NCBI GenBank assembly: GCA_035529895.1
Contig: DATKVV010000039.1
Span: 23,123 to 87,122, forward strand
Length of the DNA: 64,000 bases
Direction of reading: 5' to 3'
DNA from: JAUWKC01 sp035529895
GTDB taxonomy: Bacteria; Planctomycetota; Phycisphaerae; Sedimentisphaerales; Anaerobacaceae
The notes under the pieces were generated by a model. It did no database searches. It had not been told where the DNA came from and saw nothing but the letters and a program-made list of their open reading frames with translations. Below, piece after piece: positions 1 through 7,394 of this stretch (its first letter is position 1; each line of letters begins with the position of its first letter). The position numbers and the translations under genes are program-made.

Positions 1-2
1 CT

Positions 3-206
3 GATGGGGCAGAACGTGGCGGCATCTTTTATCAGCGTGTGGCGCGGGTATATGATACCGCGCCGGTAGGCGGAAGGGAGGTTCCGACGGTTTTTATTGT
101 TAAGCCGGATCAGATTCGTTACTGGACGCGGTCTATGGCTATGAGAGATGCGGATGAAGTAGCGGGAGATATTATGCTTTGGCGCGAAGGAGCAGCAGCC
201 AAGTAG
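3..206 (+). CDS. C-terminal end of a probable DNA methylase (partial)
   Basis: This frame is open from base 3 to a TAG at 204-206, giving 67 residues of a gene that begins before the window. The tail contains the string KPDQIRYWTRS, which I associate with the C-termini of large N-6 adenine DNA methylases of restriction-modification systems; that assignment is from memory of the family, not from a visible catalytic motif, because the SAM-binding and NPPY regions would lie upstream. The next gene starts 18 bases downstream on the same strand and carries a nuclease-like motif, which fits a methylase followed by its restriction partner. Confidence that it is coding is good; confidence in function is low. 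Confidence 0.45.
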   Translation, partial: DGAERGGIFYQRVARVYDTAPVGGREVPTVFIVKPDQIRYWTRSMAMRDADEVAGDIMLWREGAAAK

Positions 207-224
207 ATGCTGAGGGAGAGATAA

Positions 225-929
225 TTGGCAGCGAGACAAACGTTATCAGAAAGACGCTGGCCGGACACACCGGAATTTAACGCAGAATTGCGGAGGTTGA
301 GAGCGGGCAGCTCGATAAGACTTTTGGAACTTGTGTGGAGTGGGTACGATGCGTTTTGTGCGGAGGTTTTGGCGCGAGTTGACTGCTGCCAGGAGGATGG
401 CGATTTGGAGAGGGACATCACGCAACGGCTTGAGCCAAAGATTCGGGAAGGGATGACGGGGTATGAGCCTTTTTATGTGCAGCATGGGCCTTATGAACAT
501 GAGAGCTGGCTCGGGCCACCCGCTCAGCCTCCCGAATACGATATGGCATTTGTCCTCAGGAGTAATCCAAGAATAATGTGGCCGTTGGAGGCAAAGGTCT
601 TGCGGACGGACGGTAGTGTTGCTGAGTATGTTAAGGAGGTGAAGTCCAATTATCTGACATGCAGGTATTCGCCTTTTTCGAGCGAGGCCGCGATGCTCGG
701 CTACCTTGTGGATGGTGAATCCGAGAACGTGTTCAATAATATTACGGAAAAAGGCGATTGGAAGCTTGCCAGACATGGGCATTTTTCGCATCGGGACCAC
801 AGAACATCGGACCATAAGCGCGAGATCCAGGAGGGAAAGTCTTACCCCATCGAGTTTCGCTGCCATCATCTCGTTTTTCGGCTTCGACTCCAGGGAAGCT
901 TTGGCCGAGCTGAACTGATGTCGGGATAA
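225..929 (+). CDS. Putative PD-(D/E)XK nuclease (restriction-like)
   Basis: A 234-residue protein with no family I recognise outright. The TTG start is preceded by GGGAGAG at a good distance; the ATG at 207 runs into a stop after five codons. Asp106 (EYDMAF) followed by Glu122-Ala-Lys124 (LEAK) has the spacing of a PD-(D/E)XK nuclease core: an acidic residue, a beta strand, then E-x-K. It follows a probable DNA methylase by 18 bases, so a restriction enzyme is the natural inference. Alternatives are an uncharacterised DUF or a nicking or repair nuclease of the same fold. The C-terminal part is Arg/His-rich. No signal peptide or membrane segment is visible. Confidence 0.6.
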   Translation: MAARQTLSERRWPDTPEFNAELRRLRAGSSIRLLELVWSGYDAFCAEVLARVDCCQEDGDLERDITQRLEPKIREGMTGYEPFYVQHGPYEHESWLGPPAQPPEYDMAFVLRSNPRIMWPLEAKVLRTDGSVAEYVKEVKSNYLTCRYSPFSSEAAMLGYLVDGESENVFNNITEKGDWKLARHGHFSHRDHRTSDHKREIQEGKSYPIEFRCHHLVFRLRLQGSFGRAELMSG

Positions 930-1149
930 GTCTGGAGCAGTGTTTTGAGGGGGACCCCCGGGGGTGAATTGGTCGTTGGCGGCCGGGGATTTGGGGCACG
1001 AGAGGATCCCTGGCGGTGATGGTCGTTGTTGAGGGTTTGGGGGGCGGAATGAGAGGGGGGCCGCCTTCGCACGAGGCTACGGCGGGTCTTCGCTTCGCTA
1101 CGAGGGCCGGGCATATTCCAAAGATTCTTTGATTCACGCAAAAATAGTT

Positions 1150-1177
1150 TGACAGACGGAACGGACTTGCTAAAATG
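1150..1177 (+). promoter_or_regulatory. Sigma-70-type promoter for rplM-rpsI
   Basis: TTGACA at 1150-1155 and TAAAAT at 1172-1177 are separated by 16 bases. Transcription would begin near 1184 and give a short leader before rplM at 1211. No other gene lies between. Confidence 0.6.
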
Positions 1178-1193
1178 TCAGCTTTTCAGTGAC

Positions 1194-1210
1194 AGAAGGA
1201 GAGTCCTTCT
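1194..1210 (+). promoter_or_regulatory. Hairpin overlapping the rplM ribosome-binding site
   Basis: AGAAGGA (1194-1200), loop GAG, TCCTTCT (1204-1210) is a perfect 7-base inverted repeat ending directly before the ATG of rplM. The GAAGGA arm is the Shine-Dalgarno sequence, so in the folded RNA it would be paired and the start codon would sit at the base of the stem. This would suit translational control of a ribosomal-protein operon. Confidence 0.5.
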
Positions 1211-1642
1211 ATGAAGAGTTTTATGTTGAACAAGCAACAGGCTGAACAGAAATGGCTCCTTGTCGATGCCGACGGCGCTATTCTGGGCCGAATGGCTGCC
1301 AAAATAGCGCCCATACTGATGGGCAAGACCAAGCCGACATATACGCCTGCGGTCGATATGGGTGATTTTGTGATAGTGATAAATGCCGACAAAATAAGGC
1401 TTACCGGCAAAAAAGCCGCGGTCAAGGTTTACGACTATTACACGTATCACCCCGGCGGCCACAGATACGTCAGTTTCGCCAATATGATGGCAAAAAGTCC
1501 CGAAAAGGTAGTCACGCACGCGGTCAAGTGCATGCTGCCGAAGAACTCACTCGGCCGAAAAATGCTTAAAAGGCTAAGGGTCTTTCGGGGGCCGGAACAC
1601 GACCATCAGGCCCAGAGACCCGAAAAGATAGAACTTTTCTAA
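1211..1642 (+). CDS. rplM: 50S ribosomal protein L13
   Basis: At 143 residues it matches the usual length of L13, an early-assembling protein of the large subunit that binds 23S rRNA. The order of conserved pieces is typical: KWLLVDADGAILGR near the N-terminus, then KTKPTYTPAVDMGDFV, the YDYYTYHPGG segment and the C-terminal block with LGRKMLKRLRVF and GPEHDHQAQRP. The ATG follows a Shine-Dalgarno sequence embedded in a hairpin. rpsI follows within 21 bases, the standard bacterial L13-S9 pairing, and both are probably transcribed from the promoter at 1150. Confidence 0.97.
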   Translation: MKSFMLNKQQAEQKWLLVDADGAILGRMAAKIAPILMGKTKPTYTPAVDMGDFVIVINADKIRLTGKKAAVKVYDYYTYHPGGHRYVSFANMMAKSPEKVVTHAVKCMLPKNSLGRKMLKRLRVFRGPEHDHQAQRPEKIELF

Positions 1643-1663
1643 GTTTTGAAAGAACACGAAACT

Positions 1664-2155
1664 ATGGCAGAAACCAAAACTGATAATCCTGTTGATAATG
1701 TGATTGCAGGGACTGTAGCTCAGGTCCCCCAGCCGGCGGAAAAACCCGTCGGCAAGGGGCCGGATAAGGGCGGCTACTACTGGGGAACAGGCAGAAGAAA
1801 AAGTTCCGTCGCCCGCGTGCGAATTAAGCCCGGCGACGGCAAACTGCTCGTTAACAAAAGGGAGCTGGACAATTATTTCCCCCGCGAACAGGATAGAATT
1901 GCGGTTCTCGCCCCGCTCAAGGTGGTCAATGGGGAAAAATCGTTCGATGTTTTTGTCAACGTGCAGGGCGGCGGAACCTCGGGACAATCGGGCGCAGTGT
2001 CACTGGGTGTTGCCCGCGCCCTGAAAAGCTACGACGCGAACTATGTCCAGGCCCTGCGGGACGCCGGCCATCTTACACGCGACAGCAGAATGGTCGAGCG
2101 GAAAAAATACGGCCAGGCCGGCGCCAGGAGAAGATTCCAGTTCTCGAAACGCTAA
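1664..2155 (+). CDS. rpsI: 30S ribosomal protein S9
   Basis: S9 is a small-subunit protein whose basic C-terminal tail reaches the P-site tRNA. The tail here, KKYGQAGARRRFQFSKR, is the canonical one. The core GTGRRKSSVARVRI and the GGGTSGQSGAVSLGVARAL block are also typical. The protein carries an extra N-terminal extension of about 40 residues rich in Asp, Val and Pro before the S9 fold, a variant seen in some phyla. I chose the ATG at 1664; a TTG at 1646 in the same frame would add six residues but has no better ribosome-binding site. It is co-transcribed with rplM. Confidence 0.95.
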   Translation: MAETKTDNPVDNVIAGTVAQVPQPAEKPVGKGPDKGGYYWGTGRRKSSVARVRIKPGDGKLLVNKRELDNYFPREQDRIAVLAPLKVVNGEKSFDVFVNVQGGGTSGQSGAVSLGVARALKSYDANYVQALRDAGHLTRDSRMVERKKYGQAGARRRFQFSKR

Positions 2156-2182
2156 ATTGCATTTTACTTCCCGACTTACTAC

Positions 2183-2215
2183 AATAGCTGCCCGGAACAA
2201 TTCTCGGCAGCTATT
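2183..2215 (+). terminator. Stem-loop terminator after rpsI
   Basis: AATAGCTGCC (2183-2192) and GGCAGCTATT (2206-2215) form a perfect 10-base stem with a 13-base loop. The tail TTCTTATTG is only moderately T-rich, so termination may be partial before argC. Confidence 0.5.
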
Positions 2216-2234
2216 CTTATTGTAAGGAGCAAAT

Positions 2235-3245
2235 ATGATACGTGTCGCTATTATAGGCGCCAGCGGCTATACCGGCGCAGAATCGATAGAAATAATCCTT
2301 CGCCACAGCGAGGCGCAGGTCGTCTATTTGTCCGCCCTTCCCGAGGAGTGCGGGGCCGTGCAGGATGTCTTTCCGCAGTTCCGGGGCCGCTGCGTTTTGC
2401 AAATTGAGCCGCTGGATTTCGATAAGCTCTCCGGTTTGGCGGATGTCGCGCTTTGCTGTCTGCCTCACAAGGTCTCTATGCAATTCGTGCCCAAATTGCT
2501 CGATGCCGGTCTGAAGGTCATCGATTTCAGTGCGGACTATCGCCTCAAAGACGTCGCCGTTTACGAAAAATTCTACAGCGTGAAGCACACCGATATCGCC
2601 AATCTCAAGCGCGCGGTTTTCGGCCTGCCCGAGTTCTTCCGCGAACAAATAAAAGGGGCCGACCTCGTCGCCAACCCCGGCTGCTACCCCACCGGCGCTA
2701 CGCTGGCCATAGCCCCATTGCTCAAGGAAGGCGTGATTGAGACAGACTCGATTATCGTCAACGCGGTAACCGGAATATCCGGGGCCGGCAGAAATCCTTC
2801 CGGCAAGTTCCATTTCCCTAATATGAACGAAAACTTCTTCGCCTACGGCGTCGGTACTCACCGCCACATGCCGGAAATGGAGCAAATCGCGAGCGAACTG
2901 GCCGGCTGCAACGTCCAGATACTCTTTCAGCCCCACGCCGGACCCTTCGACAGGGGAATTCTTTCGACCGTGTATTGTCAGCCCAAAGGCAAAGTCACCG
3001 GCGAGCAGTTGCCAAAGCTCTATAAAGACTTCTACGCCGGCGAGCCTTTTGTACAGATTGTCACTGGCTCGCCCGCCGTAAAAGATGTCGCCGGGACAAA
3101 CTATTGCCATATCTTTGCGACCGTTGTCAAAGGCAGAATTGTAAGTTTTTCGGCAATCGACAATCTCGTCAAGGGCGCATCAGGCCAGGCCGTCCAGAAT
3201 ATGAATATTGTCTTCGGCCTCGAAGAAACCCTGGGTCTGGTTTAG
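2235..3245 (+). CDS. argC: N-acetyl-gamma-glutamyl-phosphate reductase
   Basis: This enzyme reduces N-acetyl-glutamyl phosphate to the semialdehyde with NADPH, the third step of arginine and ornithine synthesis in the cytoplasm. At 336 residues it has full length. The dinucleotide-binding loop GASGYTG lies at residues 8-14, and the catalytic Cys150 lies in NPGCYPTG. The ATG is preceded by TAAGGAG. Its pathway partner argJ is 10 kb away in this window, so the arginine genes are scattered rather than in one operon. Confidence 0.96.
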   Translation: MIRVAIIGASGYTGAESIEIILRHSEAQVVYLSALPEECGAVQDVFPQFRGRCVLQIEPLDFDKLSGLADVALCCLPHKVSMQFVPKLLDAGLKVIDFSADYRLKDVAVYEKFYSVKHTDIANLKRAVFGLPEFFREQIKGADLVANPGCYPTGATLAIAPLLKEGVIETDSIIVNAVTGISGAGRNPSGKFHFPNMNENFFAYGVGTHRHMPEMEQIASELAGCNVQILFQPHAGPFDRGILSTVYCQPKGKVTGEQLPKLYKDFYAGEPFVQIVTGSPAVKDVAGTNYCHIFATVVKGRIVSFSAIDNLVKGASGQAVQNMNIVFGLEETLGLV

Positions 3246-3285
3246 GATAAATGCAGGCAAGACGTGATAATATGTTTGGAGCAAA

Positions 3286-3654
3286 ATGAGGACGCAATAT
3301 ATTTATCAAATAATTCGAGATTTTACTCAGTCTGAGAAAGGCGATTATCATTCAATTCGGTATAGCTTTCCTGAAAGCAATGGTTTTGAGGTACTTGTTA
3401 AGATATCGAATCCAATGAAAAGGGCCTGGGAGAAGAGTTGTGCTGATATAGATTGGGCAAAGTGCCTTTGTTACGTTGCAATAACCGAAGGCCTTAAAAA
3501 GCAAAAAGCAGAGATTTTCTTAAAAGAAGCTGAATCCCCTCAACACTGCCCTTGGCCTAATATCCGAAACAATTTTGCTGATAACATTTGTTTTATAGAA
3601 AGTCCTGATCCTCCTTTTGGATTTCATTCAAAAAAAAATGAATCCTCACTCTAA
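3286..3654 (+). CDS. Small hypothetical protein
   Basis: A 122-residue protein that I do not recognise. The ATG follows GGAG at a suitable distance, and the frame uses AT-rich codons unlike argC before it and the nitrilase after it, which suggests later acquisition. It has several Cys residues, including CADIDWAKCLC and two more towards the C-terminus. There is no signal peptide or membrane segment. It ends 15 bases before the nitrilase gene, so the two could share a transcript. Confidence 0.5.
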   Translation: MRTQYIYQIIRDFTQSEKGDYHSIRYSFPESNGFEVLVKISNPMKRAWEKSCADIDWAKCLCYVAITEGLKKQKAEIFLKEAESPQHCPWPNIRNNFADNICFIESPDPPFGFHSKKNESSL

Positions 3655-3669
3655 TCTACATGTTGCCAA

Positions 3670-4521
3670 ATGAGTTCCGGGAAAATCAAAGTTGTCACCT
3701 GTCAGTTTGCCGTAAGCGGTTCCATAAGGGTAAATGCCCGCCGAATTCAGAGCTTTTTACACCGGGCGCGCAGAGCAAAGGCCGATATCGTGCACTTGCC
3801 CGAATGTGCCCTCAGCGGCTATGCGGGCAAAGATTTTGAAACGCTGGACGGCCTCGATTGGCAACTGCTCAAACAGGAAACCGAGCAAATTATGGCTCTT
3901 GCGAAGAAACTCCGCCTCTGGGTTGTGCTGGGCAGTGTTCACAGATTGACTCCGCCCAACAAGCCGCACAACAGCCTTTACCTCATAGACCCGACCGGCA
4001 AAATCGCCGACCGCTATGACAAGAGATTCTGCCTCACAGAAGAGTTGCAGCATTATACGCCCGGCAACAGGTTTGTCACGTTCGATATTAACGGCGTCAA
4101 GTGTGCGCTGCTGATATGCTTTGATGTGCGGTTTCCGGAGATTTATCGAGCATTGTACAAACAAAACGTCAATTGCATTTTGCAGTCGTTCTACAATGCG
4201 CGGCAAAAAGGACCCAGCGTACATACCTATATTATGCGTCAAACTATGCAGTGCCGGGCGGCGACGAATCATTTTTGGGTGAGCATGGCCAATGCAAGCG
4301 GCTATTATTCGCCGTATCCTTCGTGTTTTATCCGGCCCGACGGCGTGATTGTGCGCCAACTAAGGCAGAACCAGGCCGGGTCGATGGTGAACATTGTGGA
4401 TTTGAGCAAGGAATTTTACGACCCGATGGCGCCTTTTAGAGATATGGCGGTCAGCGGAAAGCTCACCAATGCCCCGGAGGGCGTCGAAGACCCCCGCTCA
4501 CAGAACACGACGGAACTGTGA
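3670..4521 (+). CDS. Carbon-nitrogen hydrolase (nitrilase superfamily)
   Basis: A 283-residue cytoplasmic amidohydrolase of the nitrilase superfamily. The catalytic triad is visible: Glu45 in LPECALSG, Lys118 in YDKRF and Cys150 in LICFDVRFPE. The family cleaves amide or nitrile C-N bonds through a thioester on the Cys; the substrate cannot be told from sequence. The LICFDVRFPE context is common in omega-amidase and carbamoyl-type branches. The last 25 residues are hydrophilic and probably disordered. An inverted repeat just after the stop (AGCCGTG at 4524-4530 with CACGGCT at 4547-4553) may attenuate transcription. Confidence 0.85.
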   Translation: MSSGKIKVVTCQFAVSGSIRVNARRIQSFLHRARRAKADIVHLPECALSGYAGKDFETLDGLDWQLLKQETEQIMALAKKLRLWVVLGSVHRLTPPNKPHNSLYLIDPTGKIADRYDKRFCLTEELQHYTPGNRFVTFDINGVKCALLICFDVRFPEIYRALYKQNVNCILQSFYNARQKGPSVHTYIMRQTMQCRAATNHFWVSMANASGYYSPYPSCFIRPDGVIVRQLRQNQAGSMVNIVDLSKEFYDPMAPFRDMAVSGKLTNAPEGVEDPRSQNTTEL

Positions 4522-4623
4522 CGAGCCGTGTCTTTTTTGGGACGGGCACGGCTGGGCCAGGCAGTTTGTTGACGGCGAAAAAATAAAAAAGGCCTGAGCC
4601 GTGCAATTGATCTCGGAGGAATC

Positions 4624-5265
4624 ATGAGAAAGAAGTGGTTCACGAAAAGCGAGTTGGTGGTTACCGCGATTATTCTATCTTCACTTGTTCTTTTGGGAGT
4701 CATCTTAACAAAAGCGGCGCGGATTCATGGGTCGTTAGCACCATACTACAGTTCTTTGCATATTGTGCACCGTGCAATGGAGCAGTACGTGAGCGATTAC
4801 GGAGAGTATCCAAGGCCGGAGAAGTGGTGCGATTTGTTGCTGGACCAGAACAAGCCTGGCATGAGGGCAGACATACTGTTCTGCGGCGCAGCCGGAGACC
4901 CATTATATTATGATACAACCGATCCCAATGATGAGCCTAATTTTCCAGTTGGTGCAGAAAGCCGGAAAGAGTATAATATGTGGAACGGAACGCGCCACTA
5001 CACGTATCAGCTCAAGTGGTCTCACTATGCGCTTAATCCAAACGCCGAGCCAAATGGTCCTGCGGATATTGTCCTATTATTCAGCACCAAGGGGGGCTGG
5101 AACCAGTTTGGTGGTCCGGAGATTTTGAATACTCAGAATTATTTAAGGGACGGACTTCGAGGTTGCTTGATACTATTCAATGACGGCAGGGTAAAATGGT
5201 TGGCGGCCAAGAATATTGGTAAACTAAACTGGGGGACCGCAGAGAAGGAGAAATCGGCCAAGTAA
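4624..5265 (+). CDS. Pseudopilin-like protein with a degenerate prepilin site
   Basis: A 213-residue protein with one N-terminal hydrophobic helix (ELVVTAIILSSLVLLGVIL) of type IV pilin type. The residue before the usual cleavage point is Trp rather than Gly (KWFTKSEL), although Glu at mature position 5 is kept, so processing by prepilin peptidase is doubtful. The globular part has RPEKWCDLLL, HYALNPNAEPNGPADIVLLF, then GGWNQFGGPEIL and a closing FNDGRVKWL, resembling the C-terminal end of H-type pseudopilins. It is the first gene of a cassette that is repeated at 5793-6805. The stop and the next ATG are two bases apart, so the pair is almost certainly co-translated. The start has GGAGG upstream. 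Confidence 0.7.
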   Translation: MRKKWFTKSELVVTAIILSSLVLLGVILTKAARIHGSLAPYYSSLHIVHRAMEQYVSDYGEYPRPEKWCDLLLDQNKPGMRADILFCGAAGDPLYYDTTDPNDEPNFPVGAESRKEYNMWNGTRHYTYQLKWSHYALNPNAEPNGPADIVLLFSTKGGWNQFGGPEILNTQNYLRDGLRGCLILFNDGRVKWLAAKNIGKLNWGTAEKEKSAK

Positions 5266-5267
5266 GG

Positions 5268-5723
5268 ATGTGTTCAATTATGAGCCGAACGCTGAGTATG
5301 CTCATAGCGGTTGTGTTTCTTTTCGGTTTGCTTATTGTTTTCCGCAAGCATATCGCGGACAACAGCCGCCTTGAATACAGCGGACGGGTTTCTTGCATAA
5401 GAAATCTAAGAGAGATCGCTAAGGCCCTGGGTGATAAGAATATACACCTCAAGGAGGAAGACATCCCCGCTATCGAAGCCGTTATTGAGCAACTCAATCG
5501 GCAGTGCCCTTCGGGCAAACGTGTCCATTCGGACAAGGGCGCGTCATCTTACCAGGTGATTGTTTTACCAGGTGGCCACGTGGTTGTAACCGAACACCCT
5601 GACCGATTAGAATTCGTTGGCAAAGTCGCTGAGCCAAGGGTTCGCAAGAAATATATTGGAAAATCTGTCCGTCGCTACGTTAGGAAAAGCCAAAACCCGA
5701 TTCACTATGTGAACTGCAGGTGA
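5268..5723 (+). CDS. Membrane-anchored small protein, partner of the pseudopilin-like gene
   Basis: A 151-residue protein of unknown function with a single N-terminal membrane helix (SMLIAVVFLFGLLIVF) and a periplasmic domain. Right after the helix is CIRNLREIAKAL, which echoes the C-x-NL-x-x-x-x-x-AL pattern that follows the helix in pseudopilins. The core ends with SSYQVIVLPGGHVVVTEHPD, shared almost exactly with the protein at 6305. The last 40 residues (basic, with Tyr) are unique to this copy. An alternative start is the ATG at 5280. It follows the pseudopilin-like gene by two bases. Confidence 0.65.
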   Translation: MCSIMSRTLSMLIAVVFLFGLLIVFRKHIADNSRLEYSGRVSCIRNLREIAKALGDKNIHLKEEDIPAIEAVIEQLNRQCPSGKRVHSDKGASSYQVIVLPGGHVVVTEHPDRLEFVGKVAEPRVRKKYIGKSVRRYVRKSQNPIHYVNCR

Positions 5724-5792
5724 TAATCTGTTACGTTGTTCGGAGAAGAAATAGAAGGGTCTGGCACCTTTAATTTGTCGGAAGGGCAAGCC

Positions 5793-6302
5793 ATGAAAAG
5801 AGACGGCTTTACAATAATTGAGCTGGCGGTTGCAGGCATCATAATAGCAGTACTTGTTGCTGCTTATTGCACGTTCGCTTCCATTGAGGAAGATAGGAAG
5901 AGATGTGGTAGTGTCAATTTACTTCTGTTGCGACGCGCGATGGACGTATATGCAAATGGCCACGACCACCATTTCCCCTCCCCCGATAAGTGGTGCGACC
6001 TCCTGCTTGAATACACTGATGTGGACGAGAAGCAATTCAGGTGTCCTGCGCAGAAACGAGGGCGATGCCATTATGCAATGAACCCAAACGCTGAGCCTAA
6101 TTCGCCGGGCGATGTGGTGCTACTGTTCGAGACAAAGGGCGGGTGGAACCAATCTGGGGGACCGGAAATACTAAGTACCAAGAATCACTGGCTGAGCGGC
6201 TGTAACGTACGATTTGTTGACGGGCACGGGGAGTGGGTCAAGGCCGAGGACATCGGCAGGCTGAACTGGGGGACGGCAGGCAAGGAGCAATCGGCCAAGT
6301 AA
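5793..6302 (+). CDS. Pseudopilin, second cassette
   Basis: A protein of 169 residues with a canonical prepilin start, DGFTIIEL, and a hydrophobic helix after it, so unlike its sister at 4624 it should be cut by prepilin peptidase after Gly and assembled into a pilus-like structure. The C-terminal half (HYAMNPNAEPNSPGDVVLLF, GGWNQSGGPEIL, FVDGHGEWV) parallels the 4624 protein. The ATG at 5793 has GAAGGG upstream; a TTG at 5736 would add 19 residues that do not look like a prepilin leader. Two bases separate it from the next gene. Confidence 0.75.
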   Translation: MKRDGFTIIELAVAGIIIAVLVAAYCTFASIEEDRKRCGSVNLLLLRRAMDVYANGHDHHFPSPDKWCDLLLEYTDVDEKQFRCPAQKRGRCHYAMNPNAEPNSPGDVVLLFETKGGWNQSGGPEILSTKNHWLSGCNVRFVDGHGEWVKAEDIGRLNWGTAGKEQSAK

Positions 6303-6304
6303 GG

Positions 6305-6805
6305 ATGTGTTCAATCATGAGCCGAACGCTGAGTATGCTCATAGCGGTTGTGCTTTTTTTCGGTTTGGTGTTCATTCTTTTCGGCAAGTACATCGTCAGT
6401 GATAACAGTCTTGAATATGGGCGACGAGGATGCTGTGTGATAAATCTGACAAAGATCGCCAAAAAGCTTACTGATGAGAATCTGAAGCTCAAAGAGGAGA
6501 ACATTCCGGCGATCAAGGCGGTTATTCAGGAACTCAATCTGCACTGCCTTTCAGGCGAAAGTATCCATTCGGACAAGAGCGCGTCGTCATATCAGGTGGT
6601 TGTTTTGCCGGGTGGCCACGTGGTTGTAACCGAACACCCTGACAATCATAATACTGACAAAATGAAGTTCACGGACTGCCCATATAAGAGATATTGCCTG
6701 TATCAATCTACCGAAGATGCCAACGAGATGCAACTCGGTCGTTGGCGCAACGCACGTGGTGGCTTCGAGGAAATAGAGGCCTTCAAAAGCATGCTGAAAA
6801 AATGA
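6305..6805 (+). CDS. Membrane-anchored small protein, second cassette
   Basis: A 166-residue paralog of the protein at 5268. The first 16 residues (MCSIMSRTLSMLIAVV) are identical and the core IPAIKAVIQELN to VVVTEHPD is strongly conserved, while the C-terminal extensions differ completely. It has one N-terminal membrane helix and a predicted periplasmic domain. The CVINLTKIAKKL segment again resembles the post-helix region of pseudopilins. I place the start at the ATG at 6305, three bases after the pseudopilin stop. No catalytic motif is visible. Confidence 0.65.
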   Translation: MCSIMSRTLSMLIAVVLFFGLVFILFGKYIVSDNSLEYGRRGCCVINLTKIAKKLTDENLKLKEENIPAIKAVIQELNLHCLSGESIHSDKSASSYQVVVLPGGHVVVTEHPDNHNTDKMKFTDCPYKRYCLYQSTEDANEMQLGRWRNARGGFEEIEAFKSMLKK

Positions 6806-7394
6806 TAGTCGCCCGCCGACGTGAAATCGCAGGATACACTGACTAACCAATGAGGTACGTGTCAAAAGCAGTAGCCTCTCGAAGGATATAGGTAAGTCGA
6901 TGAGACAATGGAATTCTGGGCGCTAAGACTTGCTCGGAAGGACTCTGTGGAGGCGTGTGAGTCAGCTTGGGGATTTCAAGAAGCCGGCATCTGATCGGCC
7001 ATAGGGATCCGTTGACGGAGAATTCTCTGAAAAAGGGCTTCTTTCCCAGGACGGGAGTGATATAATAGTAATTGTACGAAGTTGGTCCTATGTATTCAAA
7101 TTCGAACCGATGCCCATGATTTACTCAAAATGAGTTCGCTCGTTCAGCCCACTTGGCCTATGACATTAGGTTCAGCTTAGCGTATGATCTGTGAAGCGGC
7201 GCCTGAGAATTTACGTGGCCACATGCGGCATAACATAAGGCCGGAGGTTGTCTAAAATTATATTGACAGTTTACGGGCTATTGTTTATGATGGTTACAAT
7301 ATCCATTAACGCTGAATCAAGCGAAACAGTAGGTGTAATGCACAATTGCGGCTGGTGATCCTAGGTCGGACACGCTCCCTTCCGAGTCCTGGTT
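6806..7394. other. Gene-poor stretch at the start of an accessory zone
   Basis: No convincing gene lies in these 589 bases. A well-spaced promoter-like pair reads rightwards at 7263-7291, yet the next gene on that side points towards it. Composition is more AT-rich than the flanking methyltransferase. Confidence 0.4.
7263..7291 (+). promoter_or_regulatory. Orphan promoter-like sequence
   Basis: TTGACA at 7263-7268, a 17-base spacer and TATGAT at 7286-7291. Downstream only a 23-codon frame exists before the convergent methyltransferase gene, so either the promoter makes a short RNA antisense to the end of that gene or it is a leftover of a lost gene. Confidence 0.35.
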
